Shown here one piece after another: positions 48,189 through 59,583 of a DNA stretch of 64,000 nt. The stretch is taken from the NCBI GenBank assembly GCA_013002025.1, contig JABDKW010000051.1, positions 31,842-95,841 on the forward strand, read 5' to 3'. A program made the position numbers and the translations under genes. Within the stretch, counting starts at the first letter, position 1, and each line of letters opens with the position of its first letter. The notes under the pieces are model-generated. The model was not told the DNA's origin and ran no database searches. It saw only the letters and a program-made list of their open reading frames with translations. The DNA is from Gammaproteobacteria bacterium (lineage in GTDB: Bacteria; Pseudomonadota; Gammaproteobacteria; Arenicellales; Arenicellaceae).

Positions 48189-48665
48189 TTACGATTCCAA
48201 CTGCTGCACCAGATCCTGTAACAGATCGGCGTGCGCAGATTCATCGATTTCTTTGGCAGCAATCTTGCCGGCTGCAGCCACCGCGATAGACGACACTTGA
48301 GTGCGCAATGATTCACGCGCCTTGTGTACGTCCTGCTCAACTTCAGCCTGGGCCGAGGCAATGATGCGCTCTTTCTCGGAGCTCGCCGTTGCTTTGGCTT
48401 CTTCGACCACCACACCGCCACGCTTTTCAGCATTGGCAATGATCTGGCTGGCTTGATTTTTGGCTTCGGCGATAACTTGCTCGGCTTCTTTGCGTGCTTC
48501 TTCCTCAGCTGCCTGACCTTTTTCAGCGGCGGCGAGGCCGTCTGCGATCTTGGTTTTACGTTCATTCAACGCGCTGATAAGCGGCGTCCAAACGTAAACC
48601 TTACTGAACCAGACGAACAGAAAGAAGAACCCGGCCTGTACCAACATGGTGAGATTAAGATTCAT
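48189..48665 (-). CDS. atpF: F-type ATP synthase subunit b
   Basis: A 158-residue peripheral-stalk protein with one N-terminal membrane helix ([16 protein letters not shown]) and a long charged right-handed coiled coil. Length fits the gammaproteobacterial form (156). There is only one b gene, so a homodimer is expected. Confidence 0.96.
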   Translation of the reverse strand: MNLNLTMLVQAGFFFLFVWFSKVYVWTPLISALNERKTKIADGLAAAEKGQAAEEEARKEAEQVIAEAKNQASQIIANAEKRGGVVVEEAKATASSEKERIIASAQAEVEQDVHKARESLRTQVSSIAVAAAGKIAAKEIDESAHADLLQDLVQQLES

Positions 48666-48725
48666 CTCGAGCCTCTATCTAAATTGATTTTGGTTAAGTT
48701 CAGGTTGGTGTTCTGAGTGGGCTTA

Positions 48726-48995
<270 letters not shown>

Positions 48996-49028
48996 TTAAT
49001 AAAAATGCTCTGTCGTTATAACGAGTCG

Positions 49029-49907
<879 letters not shown>

Positions 49908-49949
49908 TCAATCAGTACGTCTGTTTCCAGATAATTTGCCGGACTCGAA

Positions 49950-50402
49950 TCAGGCTTGCTGTTGCATCAAATGGCTGGCTCCTGCGAGCTGCACCACCAT
50001 ATAACTCAGTACTACTAATATAGGGTTTAATCCCAAAACTATAAGGCCAAAGCCAATACCGCCGCCGACAATAACCAGCTTGTTCAACAAGCCCGAAAAA
50101 ATTGGCACCAATGACACCGGTGCCCGCCCCGGCAGGGCTTTATCACCGTTGTTGGTATCGGGGCTGGCGCGCCGCACACTGCGGGCTGACAACCAGGTGG
50201 CGGTCAACGCCAATACAGCGCCATAGCCACTCGCCAACAGGCGATTTTGCAATTCCACCCAGCTCAGCCCATCCGACCACAGCGAATATGCCATGGTGAT
50301 CACCAGCAGTGTCAGGCCTGCAATTACTTGCAGTCGAAACACCGCGGTCACGCTTGCCGCCAGCGACGATTCCGGCGTACTGTCAGAAGGCTCGGCGGTC
50401 AT
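49950..50402 (-). CDS. atpI: ATP synthase protein I
   Basis: A 150-residue, four-helix membrane protein that opens the operon; AtpI assists c-ring assembly in related bacteria. Four segments: LQVIAGLTLLVITMAYSLW, LLASGYGAVLALTATWL, IFSGLLNKLVIVGGGIGF, LNPILVVLSYMVVQLA. Sequence conservation in this family is low, so the call rests on position and topology. Confidence 0.82.
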   Translation of the reverse strand: MTAEPSDSTPESSLAASVTAVFRLQVIAGLTLLVITMAYSLWSDGLSWVELQNRLLASGYGAVLALTATWLSARSVRRASPDTNNGDKALPGRAPVSLVPIFSGLLNKLVIVGGGIGFGLIVLGLNPILVVLSYMVVQLAGASHLMQQQA

Positions 50403-50643
50403 GGTAATTCAAGCTTGTTTTAGGGGCAGAAAGCCGGGGCTTACAGGGGTCTCAAATAGCCGCTTAGTGGCTGCAAAGCTTGGTATTTCTGCTTTGTTTC
50501 GAGGCCCAGCCCGAACTGCGCGTGGAGTATAAAGGCTGGCCTGCGTTTTCGCAACGCTTGGCGGGCTAGATATGGCGACTATTTACCAAGCTAATTTAAC
50601 GCGAGATCAGCCGATAATGCGCACTGGATTTTGATCTGCGCCG

Positions 50644-51507
50644 CTATTTGATATGCGCGATGATCCCGTCCAGGGTGTCGAGGCTTTTGTATTCAATGAT
50701 CAGCCGCCCCTTGCCATTTTTATCCTGTAGCGTGACTCGGGTTCCGAGCTTGTCAGACAACGTCTCCTCCAGTCGCTGGATATCGGGGCTTTTAGTTTTG
50801 GCCACAGGCTTTTTGCGCGGCTCGGCGTAGGAGCGGACCAGCGCTTCTGTTTGCCTTACCGAGAGGCGTTTGCCATAGACTTCGGCGGCCACATAATCCT
50901 GGCGCTCGATGGGCAGGCCCAACAGCGCTCTGGCGTGGCCCATTTCTATTTTGCCATGCTCCAATAATTGCTTTGCGCCGTGACTCAGACCCAGCAGCCG
51001 CAGCAAGTTGGTCACGGCTGTGCGCGATCGACCAATGCTCTTGGCCATTTCTTCGTGGGTAAGGTCAAATTCATCCATCAACCGCTTTAGTCCAACGGCT
51101 TCTTCAATCGGGTTGAGGTTCTCGCGCTGGATGTTCTCGATCAGCGCCACCGCCAGCGTCGCTTCATCGGGAATATGACGCACCAATACCGGCACTTCAT
51201 CTAGCTCAGCAATCTGCGCCGCACGCCAACGGCGTTCGCCGGCGATAATTTCATATTGGTCGTTGCCTACCGGGCGTACCAGAATCGGCTGAATGATTCC
51301 CTGAGCGCGAATTGAAGCGGCCAGATCCTGCAAGGAATCCGGGTCCATATTGGTACGTGGCTGATATTCGCCGCGCTGTAATTTTTCGATCGGCAGCGTA
51401 GACGGTGCGGCCGCTTTGGCTGCTTCACCTCGCTCTAGTGATGCCTCGTCGGAACCGCCTAATAGCGCATCGAGGCCGCGGCCCAGTCTTTTTTTCTTCG
51501 CAGTCAT
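50644..51507 (-). CDS. parB: Chromosome-partitioning protein ParB (CTPase, parS-binding)
   Basis: A 287-residue protein. N-terminal LGRGLDALLG ParA-contact motif, GERRWRAAQ CTP-binding region, central helix-turn-helix (LTHEEMAKSIGRSRTAVTNLLRLLGL), and C-terminal dimerisation domain. It loads on parS sites; two good matches are in this window at 62279 and 62326, about 11 kb away. Gap of eight bases from parA. Confidence 0.97.
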   Translation of the reverse strand: MTAKKKRLGRGLDALLGGSDEASLERGEAAKAAAPSTLPIEKLQRGEYQPRTNMDPDSLQDLAASIRAQGIIQPILVRPVGNDQYEIIAGERRWRAAQIAELDEVPVLVRHIPDEATLAVALIENIQRENLNPIEEAVGLKRLMDEFDLTHEEMAKSIGRSRTAVTNLLRLLGLSHGAKQLLEHGKIEMGHARALLGLPIERQDYVAAEVYGKRLSVRQTEALVRSYAEPRKKPVAKTKSPDIQRLEETLSDKLGTRVTLQDKNGKGRLIIEYKSLDTLDGIIAHIK

Positions 51508-51515
51508 AATACGTT

Positions 51516-52301
51516 TTACGCTGATTGTGCTGCGCTGCTATTGCTCGCTGCAGCCAGAATTTCATCGGCCAAAGCCAGATACGCTTTGGCGCCTTTAGAG
51601 GTGGGGTCATACAGGATTGCCGGTTCGCCATAGCTTGGTGCTTCAGCCAGACGGACGTTGCGAGGGATCAGGGTCTCGTACACCTTGTCACCAAAATGGT
51701 CCTGCAATTGGCGGCTGACCTCATTGGATAATGAATTGCGGCCGTCAAACATGGTGCGCAACAGGCCTTCTATAGATAGCCGGGGGTTTAATGTTTCACG
51801 AATCTTGCGGACCGTGGAAATGAGCGCACTCAGGCCTTCCAGGGCAAAATATTCACATTGCATGGGTATCAATACTGAATTGGAGGCCACCAGCGCATTA
51901 ATGGTAAGCACATTTAATGCGGGCGGGCAGTCGATAAAAATCTTATCGTAATCCTCTTGCAATGATTGCAGCGCTTTCTTCAAACGCAGCTCGCGGCCGA
52001 TTTCATTGAGTAGCTCTACCTGAGCGCCGGCCAGATCTGCGTTGGCCGGCAACACATCGATGCCGCTGGCGCTCTTGATGACGGCAGCACGAGCGGAGGT
52101 TTCCAACAGCAGCACATCATAGATGGTGGTGTCGGCTTCTTCCGGGTCGATGCCGCAGCCCACAGTGGCGTTGCCCTGTGGGTCCATGTCAATCAATAGA
52201 ATGCGTTGGCCTCGCTTGACCAGTGAAGCCGCCAGATTAATGCTGGTTGTGGTTTTACCTACGCCGCCCTTTTGATTGGTTACCGATATTACTCTCGCCA
52301 T
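51516..52301 (-). CDS. parA: Chromosome-partitioning ATPase ParA
   Basis: A 261-residue deviant Walker A ATPase from the ATG at 52301 (MARVISVTNQKGGVGKTT); an earlier in-frame start at 52319 would add six residues not shared by the family. The Walker A is KGGVGKTTTS, Walker A' DMDPQGNAT and Walker B FIDCPPAL. It drives segregation of ParB-parS complexes. Confidence 0.97.
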   Translation of the reverse strand: MARVISVTNQKGGVGKTTTSINLAASLVKRGQRILLIDMDPQGNATVGCGIDPEEADTTIYDVLLLETSARAAVIKSASGIDVLPANADLAGAQVELLNEIGRELRLKKALQSLQEDYDKIFIDCPPALNVLTINALVASNSVLIPMQCEYFALEGLSALISTVRKIRETLNPRLSIEGLLRTMFDGRNSLSNEVSRQLQDHFGDKVYETLIPRNVRLAEAPSYGEPAILYDPTSKGAKAYLALADEILAAASNSSAAQSA

Positions 52302-52348
52302 AGCTCTCTTTAAATGCACCCGTGGTGACGGGCCGGGGGGCTACTATA

Positions 52349-53026
52349 CTATTTGCCGGCTTGAATGACGATGAGATTTCGATCCGCGTCTAACTCCGGC
52401 ACTTTTAAAGCAAAGGTATCGTACTTGAGGTTTAATTTTTTCAGAATCTTAAGCTCGTCGTGCGGGATAGCGCCTTTCATGGCCAACCAGCGCCCATTGG
52501 GCGCAATAGCCTGCCGGGAACCCTGCACAAAAGTTTCAATATCAGCAAATGCGCGCGCTACTACCATGGCAAATTTATCTTTGGGCTGATAGTCCTCAAT
52601 GCGGATATTCTCGACAGTGAAATTCTTGAGCTTGAGTTTGTTGGCCGCGTACATCTGGAATTGCGCCTTTTTATTGCGCGATTCCACCGAGGTCACTTGC
52701 AAGGCTGGCGAAAGAATAGCCCAGATCATGCCGGGCAGGCCGGCGCCACTGCCAACATCTAACAGATCGGGGCCTTTAATATAGGGCTTGATGCTGGTGC
52801 TATCAAAAACATGTACGCTGAGCATCTCCTCGATGTCATCAACTGCGGTCAGGTTGTGAGTCTTATTCCACTCCTGTAGCAGATGTAAATATTCGACCAG
52901 CTTTGATATAGCCTGTTCTCCATAGGGCACATCCTGTGCATCGAGGCCTCGCATAATGCGCTGCTCCAAACTTAGTTCCACCTCGGCCTCTGGCTCTATT
53001 TTTTGTAATTGTTGTGCTTCATTCAT
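52349..53026 (-). CDS. rsmG: 16S rRNA (guanine527-N7)-methyltransferase
   Basis: A 225-residue SAM methyltransferase (GidB) with motif I LLDVGSGAGLPGMIWAI and an N-terminal helical part ending in EWNKTHNLTAV. Start chosen at ATG 53026, which has AGGA about nine bases upstream; a GTG at 53047 is in frame but unsupported. Located between parA and mnmG as usual. Confidence 0.96.
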   Translation of the reverse strand: MNEAQQLQKIEPEAEVELSLEQRIMRGLDAQDVPYGEQAISKLVEYLHLLQEWNKTHNLTAVDDIEEMLSVHVFDSTSIKPYIKGPDLLDVGSGAGLPGMIWAILSPALQVTSVESRNKKAQFQMYAANKLKLKNFTVENIRIEDYQPKDKFAMVVARAFADIETFVQGSRQAIAPNGRWLAMKGAIPHDELKILKKLNLKYDTFALKVPELDADRNLIVIQAGK

Positions 53027-53212
53027 GGGGTATCCTGTGCCTCCCACGCCGGGAGTTAAGGTCTGAACGGCTATCGATTATAGGGTAAGCGGCAAAATTC
53101 TCCCAAGCGCAAAGCCAATGCTTTCGAAAACGCCATAAAATTACCATTATTTGCTTAGCGACCGTTTTATGTCTGTGTGCAAGCTGTTTAGTAACTGTAT
53201 TTACCGCCTGTA

Positions 53213-55093
53213 TTACGCGGCGCGCCCGTGTTTTTTCAGATAGACCAATAACAATGAAACGGCCGCTGGTGTAACACCTGAGATTCGCGCCGCCTGACCC
53301 AGGGTGGCCGGCTTATGATCGTTTAGCTTCTGCGCGACTTCGTTGGAAAGACCCCTCACCAGAGTGTAATCAAAGTCCAGACTCAACGCCGTTTCTTCGT
53401 TACGTTTTTGTTTTTCAATCTCTGCCTGCTGGCGCTCGATATAGCCATGGTACTTGGCCTGAATTTCTAGTTGTTCCGCCACCTTGGGGTCTGCGACCGG
53501 CTGACCAGACCCGGGTAGCGTGTGGAGGCTCTGATAGCTCACTTCCGGGCGGCGCAGCAGTTCCATCAGATTGGCTTCCTTTTTCAATACGTTACCGACT
53601 ACCCGTTGTGCGACATCATCGGGTACCGTGCCAGGGCGCAACCAGGTTCCGTTCAATCGCTGTTGTTCCTGCTCAATGGCATCCCGCTTGGCACAAAAGG
53701 CTGCCCAGCGGGCCTCATCCACCAAGCCTAATTCCCGTGCCACTTCAGTGAGCCGCAAATCGGCGTTATCTTCGCGCAACAACAGACGATATTCAGCGCG
53801 CGAAGTAAACATGCGATAAGGCTCTTTAGTACCCATGGTAATCAGGTCGTCCACCAGCACGCCGATGTAAGCTTGATCTCGGGTGGGATACCAGCCTTCC
53901 TGGTCGCGAGACTGGCGAGCGGCATTCAAGCCCGCCAACAAGCCTTGCCCGCCGGCTTCTTCGTAGCCGGTGGTGCCGTTAATCTGGCCGGCAAAATACA
54001 GACCTTCGATGTGTTTGGTTTCCAAGGTGGGCTTTAAATCACGCGGGTCGAAAAAGTCATATTCAATGGCATAACCGGGTCGCACGATCTGTGCGTTTTC
54101 AAAACCCGCGATGCTGCGAATAAACGCATGTTGCACGTCGTAAGGCAGCGAGGTAGAAATACCGTTGGGGTAGACTTCATGCGTTTTCAAGCCTTCCGGT
54201 TCAACAAAGATCTGATGCGAGTCTTTGTCTGCGAAACGCATGATTTTATCTTCGATGGAGGGGCAGTAACGCGGGCCCACTCCCTCGATCACACCGGCGT
54301 ATAGTGGGGACCGATCCAACCCTTCGCGAATCAAATCGTGAGTGTGCGCGTTGGTGTGGGTGATGTAGCAATTTACCTGACGAGGGTGTTGTGCGGCGTC
54401 ACCTAAAAATGAAAACACGGGTGTAGGTGTATCGCCGGGTTGCGCTTCGAGCTGTGAAAAATCAATGGTGCGTGCGTCAAGCCTGGCCGGAGTGCCGGTC
54501 TTTAATCGATCAACTCGAAAGGGCAGCAGCCGCAGACGATCAGCCAACGCATTAGATGGGGGATCTCCGGCGCGGCCGCCCTGATAATTTTGCATGCCTA
54601 CATGGATGATGCCGCCCAAAAATGTACCGGTTGTCAGCACCACGGTTTTGGCATGAAGCTTGAGTCCCATCTGGGTCAGTACGCCGGTAACCCGGCCTTG
54701 CTCGACAATCAGGTCATCGACAGATTGTTGAAACAGCGACAGGTTTGCCTGGTTTTCAACCCGTTCACGAATGGCCGCCTTATACAGCACTCTATCAGCC
54801 TGCGCTCGGGTAGCGCGCACCGCTGGCCCTTTGCGGGCGTTGAGGGTGCGGAACTGAATGCCCCCTTCATCAATGGCTTCGGCCATCGCGCCGCCCATGG
54901 CATCGATTTCTTTTACGATGTGTCCCTTACCAATGCCACCAATGGCTGGGTTACACGACATCTGGCCGATGGTCTCGATGTTGTGAGTGATCAATAACGT
55001 AGACGCACCGGTGCGTGCCGCGGCCAGCGCGGCCTCGGTACCGGCGTGGCCGCCGCCGATGACAATAACGTCGAAGGGTTCAGTATGAAACAC
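53213..55093 (-). CDS. mnmG: tRNA uridine 5-carboxymethylaminomethyl modification enzyme, FAD subunit
   Basis: A 626-residue protein from the GTG at 55093, which aligns with the start of the E. coli enzyme ([20 protein letters not shown]); a TTG five codons earlier (55108) is possible. FAD-binding [22 protein letters not shown]-type linker and a Cys-containing [12 protein letters not shown] active-site motif, then a helical C-terminal domain binding MnmE. With MnmE it modifies the wobble uridine of several tRNAs. 165-base gap from rsmG; 63 bases from mnmE. Confidence 0.95.
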   Translation of the reverse strand: MFHTEPFDVIVIGGGHAGTEAALAAARTGASTLLITHNIETIGQMSCNPAIGGIGKGHIVKEIDAMGGAMAEAIDEGGIQFRTLNARKGPAVRATRAQADRVLYKAAIRERVENQANLSLFQQSVDDLIVEQGRVTGVLTQMGLKLHAKTVVLTTGTFLGGIIHVGMQNYQGGRAGDPPSNALADRLRLLPFRVDRLKTGTPARLDARTIDFSQLEAQPGDTPTPVFSFLGDAAQHPRQVNCYITHTNAHTHDLIREGLDRSPLYAGVIEGVGPRYCPSIEDKIMRFADKDSHQIFVEPEGLKTHEVYPNGISTSLPYDVQHAFIRSIAGFENAQIVRPGYAIEYDFFDPRDLKPTLETKHIEGLYFAGQINGTTGYEEAGGQGLLAGLNAARQSRDQEGWYPTRDQAYIGVLVDDLITMGTKEPYRMFTSRAEYRLLLREDNADLRLTEVARELGLVDEARWAAFCAKRDAIEQEQQRLNGTWLRPGTVPDDVAQRVVGNVLKKEANLMELLRRPEVSYQSLHTLPGSGQPVADPKVAEQLEIQAKYHGYIERQQAEIEKQKRNEETALSLDFDYTLVRGLSNEVAQKLNDHKPATLGQAARISGVTPAAVSLLLVYLKKHGRAA

Positions 55094-55156
55094 GTTGTTG
55101 ATTTGCAATATAGGTCGTTTATTACCCGCATTGTAGCAATGCGGCCTGAATTTGGC

Positions 55157-56509
55157 CTATTTACCGATGCAAAAACCGGCGAAGATTTCGCCCAGTAAAT
55201 CATCGGCATTAAACTCGCCGGTTATCTGGTTTAAAGCGTTTTGCGCCTGCAAAAGTTCATCCGCCAATAATTCCCCGGCGCGTTGCGTTTGTAGTTGTTG
55301 CAAGCCCCGCTCCACCGCGGCCTGTGCTGCGTCCAAAGCGCTTAAATGACGCCGACGGGCAGTGAACAGGCTCTCGCTGTTACCTTCAAACCCGGCCCAG
55401 GCTTTAATCATCGCAGTTAACTCTTGCATTCCGTCACCGCGGGTCGCGGATATTGCTATCACACCTTCAGGCACACGCTCGGCTGCAAGGTCCAGCTTGT
55501 TATATACACGGGTGGTCGGCACATCAAACTCGGGCAAGGCTGATTGATCAGGGTCGCTTAAATCAACCAACTCTAAAACATGGTCCGCCGCCGCAATGGC
55601 GCTTCGTGCCCGCTCAACGCCGATTTTTTCAACCGTATCGTCGCTGTCACGCAAACCCGCGGTGTCAACAATATGCACCGGTAAACCATCCAGCTCAATG
55701 GTGACCCGCACGGTGTCGCGGGTAGTGCCGGGAATGTCTGTGACAATGGCTGCGTCCTCGCCGGCCAGCGCATTTAACAGACTGGATTTACCGGCATTGG
55801 GTTTGCCCGCCAGCACCAGATTGAAGCCGTTTCTCAATATGGCGCCTTGTCCGGCCTGCGCAATCGTATCGCTTAGTTTGGTAGTTAATCTCTGCACTTG
55901 ATCCTGAACCTTCTGTTCGGCCAGAAAATCGATTTCCTCTTCCGGAAAATCAATCGCCGCTTCCACATACATTCTTAGCGCGATCAGTTCTTTGAGCAAC
56001 GCACGGACGTGGGCACTGAACTCGCCTTGCAGGGAGCGCATTGCGCCACGCGCGGCCTGGGCGGTACTGCTGTCTATTAAATCAGCGATGGCCTCGGCCT
56101 GCGCCAAATCAATTTTGTCGTTTATAAATGCACGCTCGGAAAATTCGCCGGCGCGGGCCTGGCGCGCCCCGAGTTCCAGCACCCTCTGCATTAACAGGTC
56201 TTGAATAACCGGGCCGCCATGCCCCTGCAGTTCCACCACATCTTCTCCGGTAAAAGAGGCCGGAGCCACAAACCGCAGACATAAGCCGCTGTCGATCACG
56301 ACGCCATTTGCATCCGTAAAATTTGTGTTGATTATCTTTCGAGGTGCGATCGGCCGACCGCATACTTGTTGGCCAATATCAGCCGCCAGCGCGCCGGAAA
56401 TCCGAATCACACCCACCCCGCCTTTGCCGGGCGGTGTGGCAATCGCGGCAATCGTGTCCGGCGCCGTGGCGCCTTGGTCTAGACCGCGTGTTGTTTGTTG
56501 ATCAACCAT
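55157..56509 (-). CDS. mnmE: tRNA modification GTPase MnmE
   Basis: A 450-residue protein. N-terminal folate-binding domain (TPPGKGGVGVIRISG), G domain with GKPNAGKSS, DTAGLRDSDDTVEKIGVERA and NKLD, and the C-terminal C-x-GK motif FCIGK. The ATG at 56509 lies inside yidC, so the two overlap by 31 bases in different frames. Confidence 0.96.
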   Translation of the reverse strand: MVDQQTTRGLDQGATAPDTIAAIATPPGKGGVGVIRISGALAADIGQQVCGRPIAPRKIINTNFTDANGVVIDSGLCLRFVAPASFTGEDVVELQGHGGPVIQDLLMQRVLELGARQARAGEFSERAFINDKIDLAQAEAIADLIDSSTAQAARGAMRSLQGEFSAHVRALLKELIALRMYVEAAIDFPEEEIDFLAEQKVQDQVQRLTTKLSDTIAQAGQGAILRNGFNLVLAGKPNAGKSSLLNALAGEDAAIVTDIPGTTRDTVRVTIELDGLPVHIVDTAGLRDSDDTVEKIGVERARSAIAAADHVLELVDLSDPDQSALPEFDVPTTRVYNKLDLAAERVPEGVIAISATRGDGMQELTAMIKAWAGFEGNSESLFTARRRHLSALDAAQAAVERGLQQLQTQRAGELLADELLQAQNALNQITGEFNADDLLGEIFAGFCIGK

Positions 56510-58209
56510 TGCTGTGCCATGGAGAGAATATTATTCACCACCCAGTACAGCACCAGACCCTGCGGGAAGGTGAGGAATAAAAAGGTCAGGGCGATGGGCA
56601 TAATGGTCATCACCTTTTTCTGAATGTCATCCATGGGTGCGGGGTTTAACTTCTGCTGCGCCCACATGGATAAGCCCATCAATACGGGCAACACATAGTA
56701 AGGATCAGGTGCCGACAGGTCCTGTAACCACAGTGCAAATGGCGCCTGGCGCATCTCGACACTTTCTAAAAGCGTGTAATACAGCGCGATGAACACGGGG
56801 ATCTGAATAAGAATCGGCAGGCAGCCACCGGCCGGGTTAATCTTTTCCTTTTTATACAACGCCATCATTTCCATCTGAAACTTCTGTTTATCGTCTTTGT
56901 AGCGCTCTTTGAGTGTCTGAATGCGCGGCTGCAATTTTTTCATGCCGGCCATGGAACGGTAACTGGCCGCAGACAGCGGATAAAACACCAATTTAATCAG
57001 GATGGTGAGCAATATGATGGCCCACCCCCAGTTGCCCACAAAGGAGTGGATCAGGCTCAACACGGTAAACAAGGGGTCAGCAATAAACGTTAACCAGCCA
57101 TAGTCCACGGTGAGCGCGAGACCCTTGATGCCCTGCTCGTCTTCAATCTGCTTGAGTCGGCGTTGCTCTTTGGAACCCAGAAAAACGCGGGTACCCAAAT
57201 TAGCTGATTGGCCAGCAGGCACTGTCAACGGTTCCGTTGTTTTGAAACCAATTCGGTGTTGTTGCCCCCAGGGGCCAGTACCTACTGAGGTGTAAAATTG
57301 CTTGGCTTGTTGGTTAGCAGGAATCCAGGCCGCGACAAAATAATGCTGCAACATGGCAACCCAGCCGTTGTCGGTGGGCAAGGCCAGATTTTCGTCACGC
57401 ATATCATCAAAATCAATTTTCTGATATTTGTCGGCCTCGGTATAAATCGCACCGCCGGTATAACTCGGTAACTGCCCGAAGGCGGCTCCGCTGCTCTTCG
57501 GTTCGTTGCGGCTGAATTGAGCATACAGGTAGGCTTGCCAGGGTTCACTCAGGGGGTTTTCGATCTGGTAGTCAATATCCACCACGTAAGAGTCGCGGCG
57601 AAAGGTAATCGTTTTAGTAAAACGCACGCCCTCGGGAGATACCCAGTTGAGTGGCACACTAATCGTGTCTGCCTGGCCCAGAGTGTAGTCGCGGCGCTCG
57701 GCCCGGTACTCGGTGTTTAAGTGGTTTGGCACGGCGACACCACTGGCCAGTAACCCGTCCTGGGAGACAAAGCGTTCGCCGGGGTTGCTTTTGAGTAATG
57801 GAAAACCTCGGTCCGGTTGGTCGATGGCCACCGGCTCCTGTTTTAACTCCAGGCGTTCAATCACGCCGCCCTTTGGGTTTATGGCCGCGACTACCAAGTC
57901 TGTCTCAACGAGGATAAGGGCACTATCATCGATCTGCGGCGCGGTATCGGGGGTCGCCGGTACGGCCACTGGCGTAGCAGTGGGCGTCGATGGTACTGAC
58001 CCATCGGCGACGGCTGCGGTGTTGTTGGTGGTGATGTCCGGCACCGCGCCACTTGCCGGTATTTGTGCGCTTTGCACAACGTTGCCAGTCGCATTATTGG
58101 TTTGGCCGGACGCCGCCAGAGGCGGGGTGCTGAACTCAATCCATTTCTGGTACAACACTGCGCTGATAGCCAGCAGAGCAATAAATAAAAAAGTGCGTTG
58201 GTTTTCCAT
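56479..58209 (-). CDS. yidC: Membrane protein insertase YidC
   Basis: A 576-residue insertase with an N-terminal signal anchor (TFLFIALLAISAVLYQKW), a large periplasmic domain with a Thr/Ala/Val-rich linker (residues 40-95), and the conserved five-helix core beginning FVGNWGWAIILLTILIKLVFYP, including PILIQIPVFIALYYTL. The conserved Arg of the hydrophilic groove is in SYRSMAGMKKLQP. It inserts membrane proteins with or without SecYEG. Confidence 0.96.
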   Translation of the reverse strand: MENQRTFLFIALLAISAVLYQKWIEFSTPPLAASGQTNNATGNVVQSAQIPASGAVPDITTNNTAAVADGSVPSTPTATPVAVPATPDTAPQIDDSALILVETDLVVAAINPKGGVIERLELKQEPVAIDQPDRGFPLLKSNPGERFVSQDGLLASGVAVPNHLNTEYRAERRDYTLGQADTISVPLNWVSPEGVRFTKTITFRRDSYVVDIDYQIENPLSEPWQAYLYAQFSRNEPKSSGAAFGQLPSYTGGAIYTEADKYQKIDFDDMRDENLALPTDNGWVAMLQHYFVAAWIPANQQAKQFYTSVGTGPWGQQHRIGFKTTEPLTVPAGQSANLGTRVFLGSKEQRRLKQIEDEQGIKGLALTVDYGWLTFIADPLFTVLSLIHSFVGNWGWAIILLTILIKLVFYPLSAASYRSMAGMKKLQPRIQTLKERYKDDKQKFQMEMMALYKKEKINPAGGCLPILIQIPVFIALYYTLLESVEMRQAPFALWLQDLSAPDPYYVLPVLMGLSMWAQQKLNPAPMDDIQKKVMTIMPIALTFLFLTFPQGLVLYWVVNNILSMAQQWLINKQHAV

Positions 58210-58221
58210 CTGCTGTCGTCA

Positions 58222-58533
58222 CTAAAGCGAATGCTTTGGCTTAATAATTGTTAGAGTTTCGGATGTAGGTGATTGGCAACACGGCGGGCAAGCGTCGCTT
58301 GAGTTGCTGTTGTCCTGCGAAGCGGGTACCGGGTCAAAACCACTACCGCCCCAGGGGTGGCAGCGACTGATTCGTTTAATGCCTAGCACCAAACCTTTGC
58401 GCACGCCATATTGCTCTACGGCGCCCAGAGTGTATTCAGAGCAACTGGGTGCGTACCGACAGCGGCTACCTAACCAGGGGCTAATGGCAAGCTGGTAGAA
58501 GCGGATCAGTTTTTTAATCAGGGTGACCGGCAT
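58222..58533 (-). CDS. yidD: Membrane protein insertion efficiency factor YidD
   Basis: A 103-residue protein with the YidD core: [34 protein letters not shown] (key Cys in CRYAPSCS) and [13 protein letters not shown]. It ends with a short Ser/Pro tail. Overlaps no neighbour; yidC starts 13 bases downstream. Confidence 0.95.
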   Translation of the reverse strand: MPVTLIKKLIRFYQLAISPWLGSRCRYAPSCSEYTLGAVEQYGVRKGLVLGIKRISRCHPWGGSGFDPVPASQDNSNSSDACPPCCQSPTSETLTIIKPKHSL

Positions 58534-58605
58534 TGTTATTGGGCAGTGCGTAGTTTTGTTCGAAGCGATATATTGGTAACAGGGTGAGCCAAGGTGCCAT
58601 TTAGG

Positions 58606-58962
58606 TTAATGGTTTGCCTGATGCCAGCGTTGCCACTTTAGTAATTTTTCCCATAGCTGTTGCAGGCTCTGCCATTGCTCGGCAGCGGTGGCGTTACTGC
58701 AATTTGCTTTGGCGGTGATCACAACATCTGCCGATACCAATTGGTGTTGATGAAGGCGGTAAAACTCTTTTATTCGGCGCCGGATCTGATTGCGTTGTAC
58801 GGCCAGTTTAGACACCTTTTTGGAAACGGTGACGCCCAACCTTGACGGCCCACAATCGCGAGCCCTGATATTAAAACTGTGTAGCTCACTGACACCAAAC
58901 TGTTTGCTTTTGTAAACAGACCGAAACTCTTCCGGCGTTCGCAATCGTTGAGATTTGTTCAA
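58606..58962 (-). CDS. rnpA: Ribonuclease P protein component
   Basis: About 118 residues from the TTG at 58962 (MNKSQRLRTPEEFRSVYKSK); a second TTG at 59001 would give 131 residues, and there is no ATG near the front. The RNR motif is RNQIRRRIKEFYR, with LGVTVSKKVSKLAVQ before it. It helps the catalytic RNase P RNA process tRNA 5' ends. 72 bases from yidD. Confidence 0.9.
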   Translation of the reverse strand: MNKSQRLRTPEEFRSVYKSKQFGVSELHSFNIRARDCGPSRLGVTVSKKVSKLAVQRNQIRRRIKEFYRLHQHQLVSADVVITAKANCSNATAAEQWQSLQQLWEKLLKWQRWHQANH

Positions 58963-59172
58963 GCCAGCTTTACGGCCGGCACTGGACGATGGTGAGTTCA
59001 AAAGTGGCGAACAAACCCGCTGTGGCTTGATTGCGTGTGCGGTGGCTCGCGTGTGCGGTGAAGTGCCGGCTCTAGAATACCGGCTGAAAAATATCTGCGG
59101 CAGTTGTCCGTTGGCTGGCAAGAGGCGCAGCGCGATACCGCTTGGCGCGGGGCTCAGGCGCGGAATAAACTG

Positions 59173-59307
59173 CTACGCAGTTAGAACCGCTCGGCCTTTG
59201 GCGCGACGCGCGTTGATAATGGCGCGACCACTTTTAGTGCGCATGCGGGCGCGAAAACCATGGGTACGCTTGCGCTTGATCTGGCTAGGTTGGAAAGTAC
59301 GTTTCAT
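59173..59307 (-). CDS. rpmH: 50S ribosomal protein L34
   Basis: A 44-residue strongly basic protein starting [21 protein letters not shown] and ending AVLTA; the full sequence matches L34 throughout. Too short for usual ORF thresholds. First gene of the minus-strand origin cluster, with a promoter candidate at 59395-59423. Confidence 0.98.
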   Translation of the reverse strand: MKRTFQPSQIKRKRTHGFRARMRTKSGRAIINARRAKGRAVLTA

Positions 59308-59394
59308 GTCTGTGAACCCTTTTTCTATTCAGTGTTGTAAACCCGCCTCGGCAGCATATTCGCAATGCATTGGCTGGGTCAAAAACGGGTTGCA

Positions 59395-59423
59395 AAGGTA
59401 CTGATTTTGCACAGCAGAGTCAA
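59395..59423 (-). promoter_or_regulatory. rpmH promoter candidate
   Basis: On the minus strand TTGACT (-35, 59423-59418), a 17-base spacer, then TACCTT (-10, 59400-59395), about 90 bases upstream of the rpmH ATG. The -35 is near-consensus and the spacing ideal, the -10 weak. Confidence 0.5.
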
Positions 59424-59583
59424 CCGCTTATAGGGAATCTTTGGTTTATTTTAAATCACCGGTTTCTGGCGAAAATGTTTTTAAATTGGGGGCCGTGGCG
59501 TTATATTATCCGACCGTCTGCGCCGCACTCGCTGCCCGCATCGACAGGGAACCATCCGGCAGTGCCGTAAACCACCTTCATTC

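Noticed and set aside
48164..48565. 133-aa frame overlapping atpF
   Set aside because: Out-of-frame reading of atpF (Lys/Arg/Pro-rich), explained by the coiled-coil codon bias.
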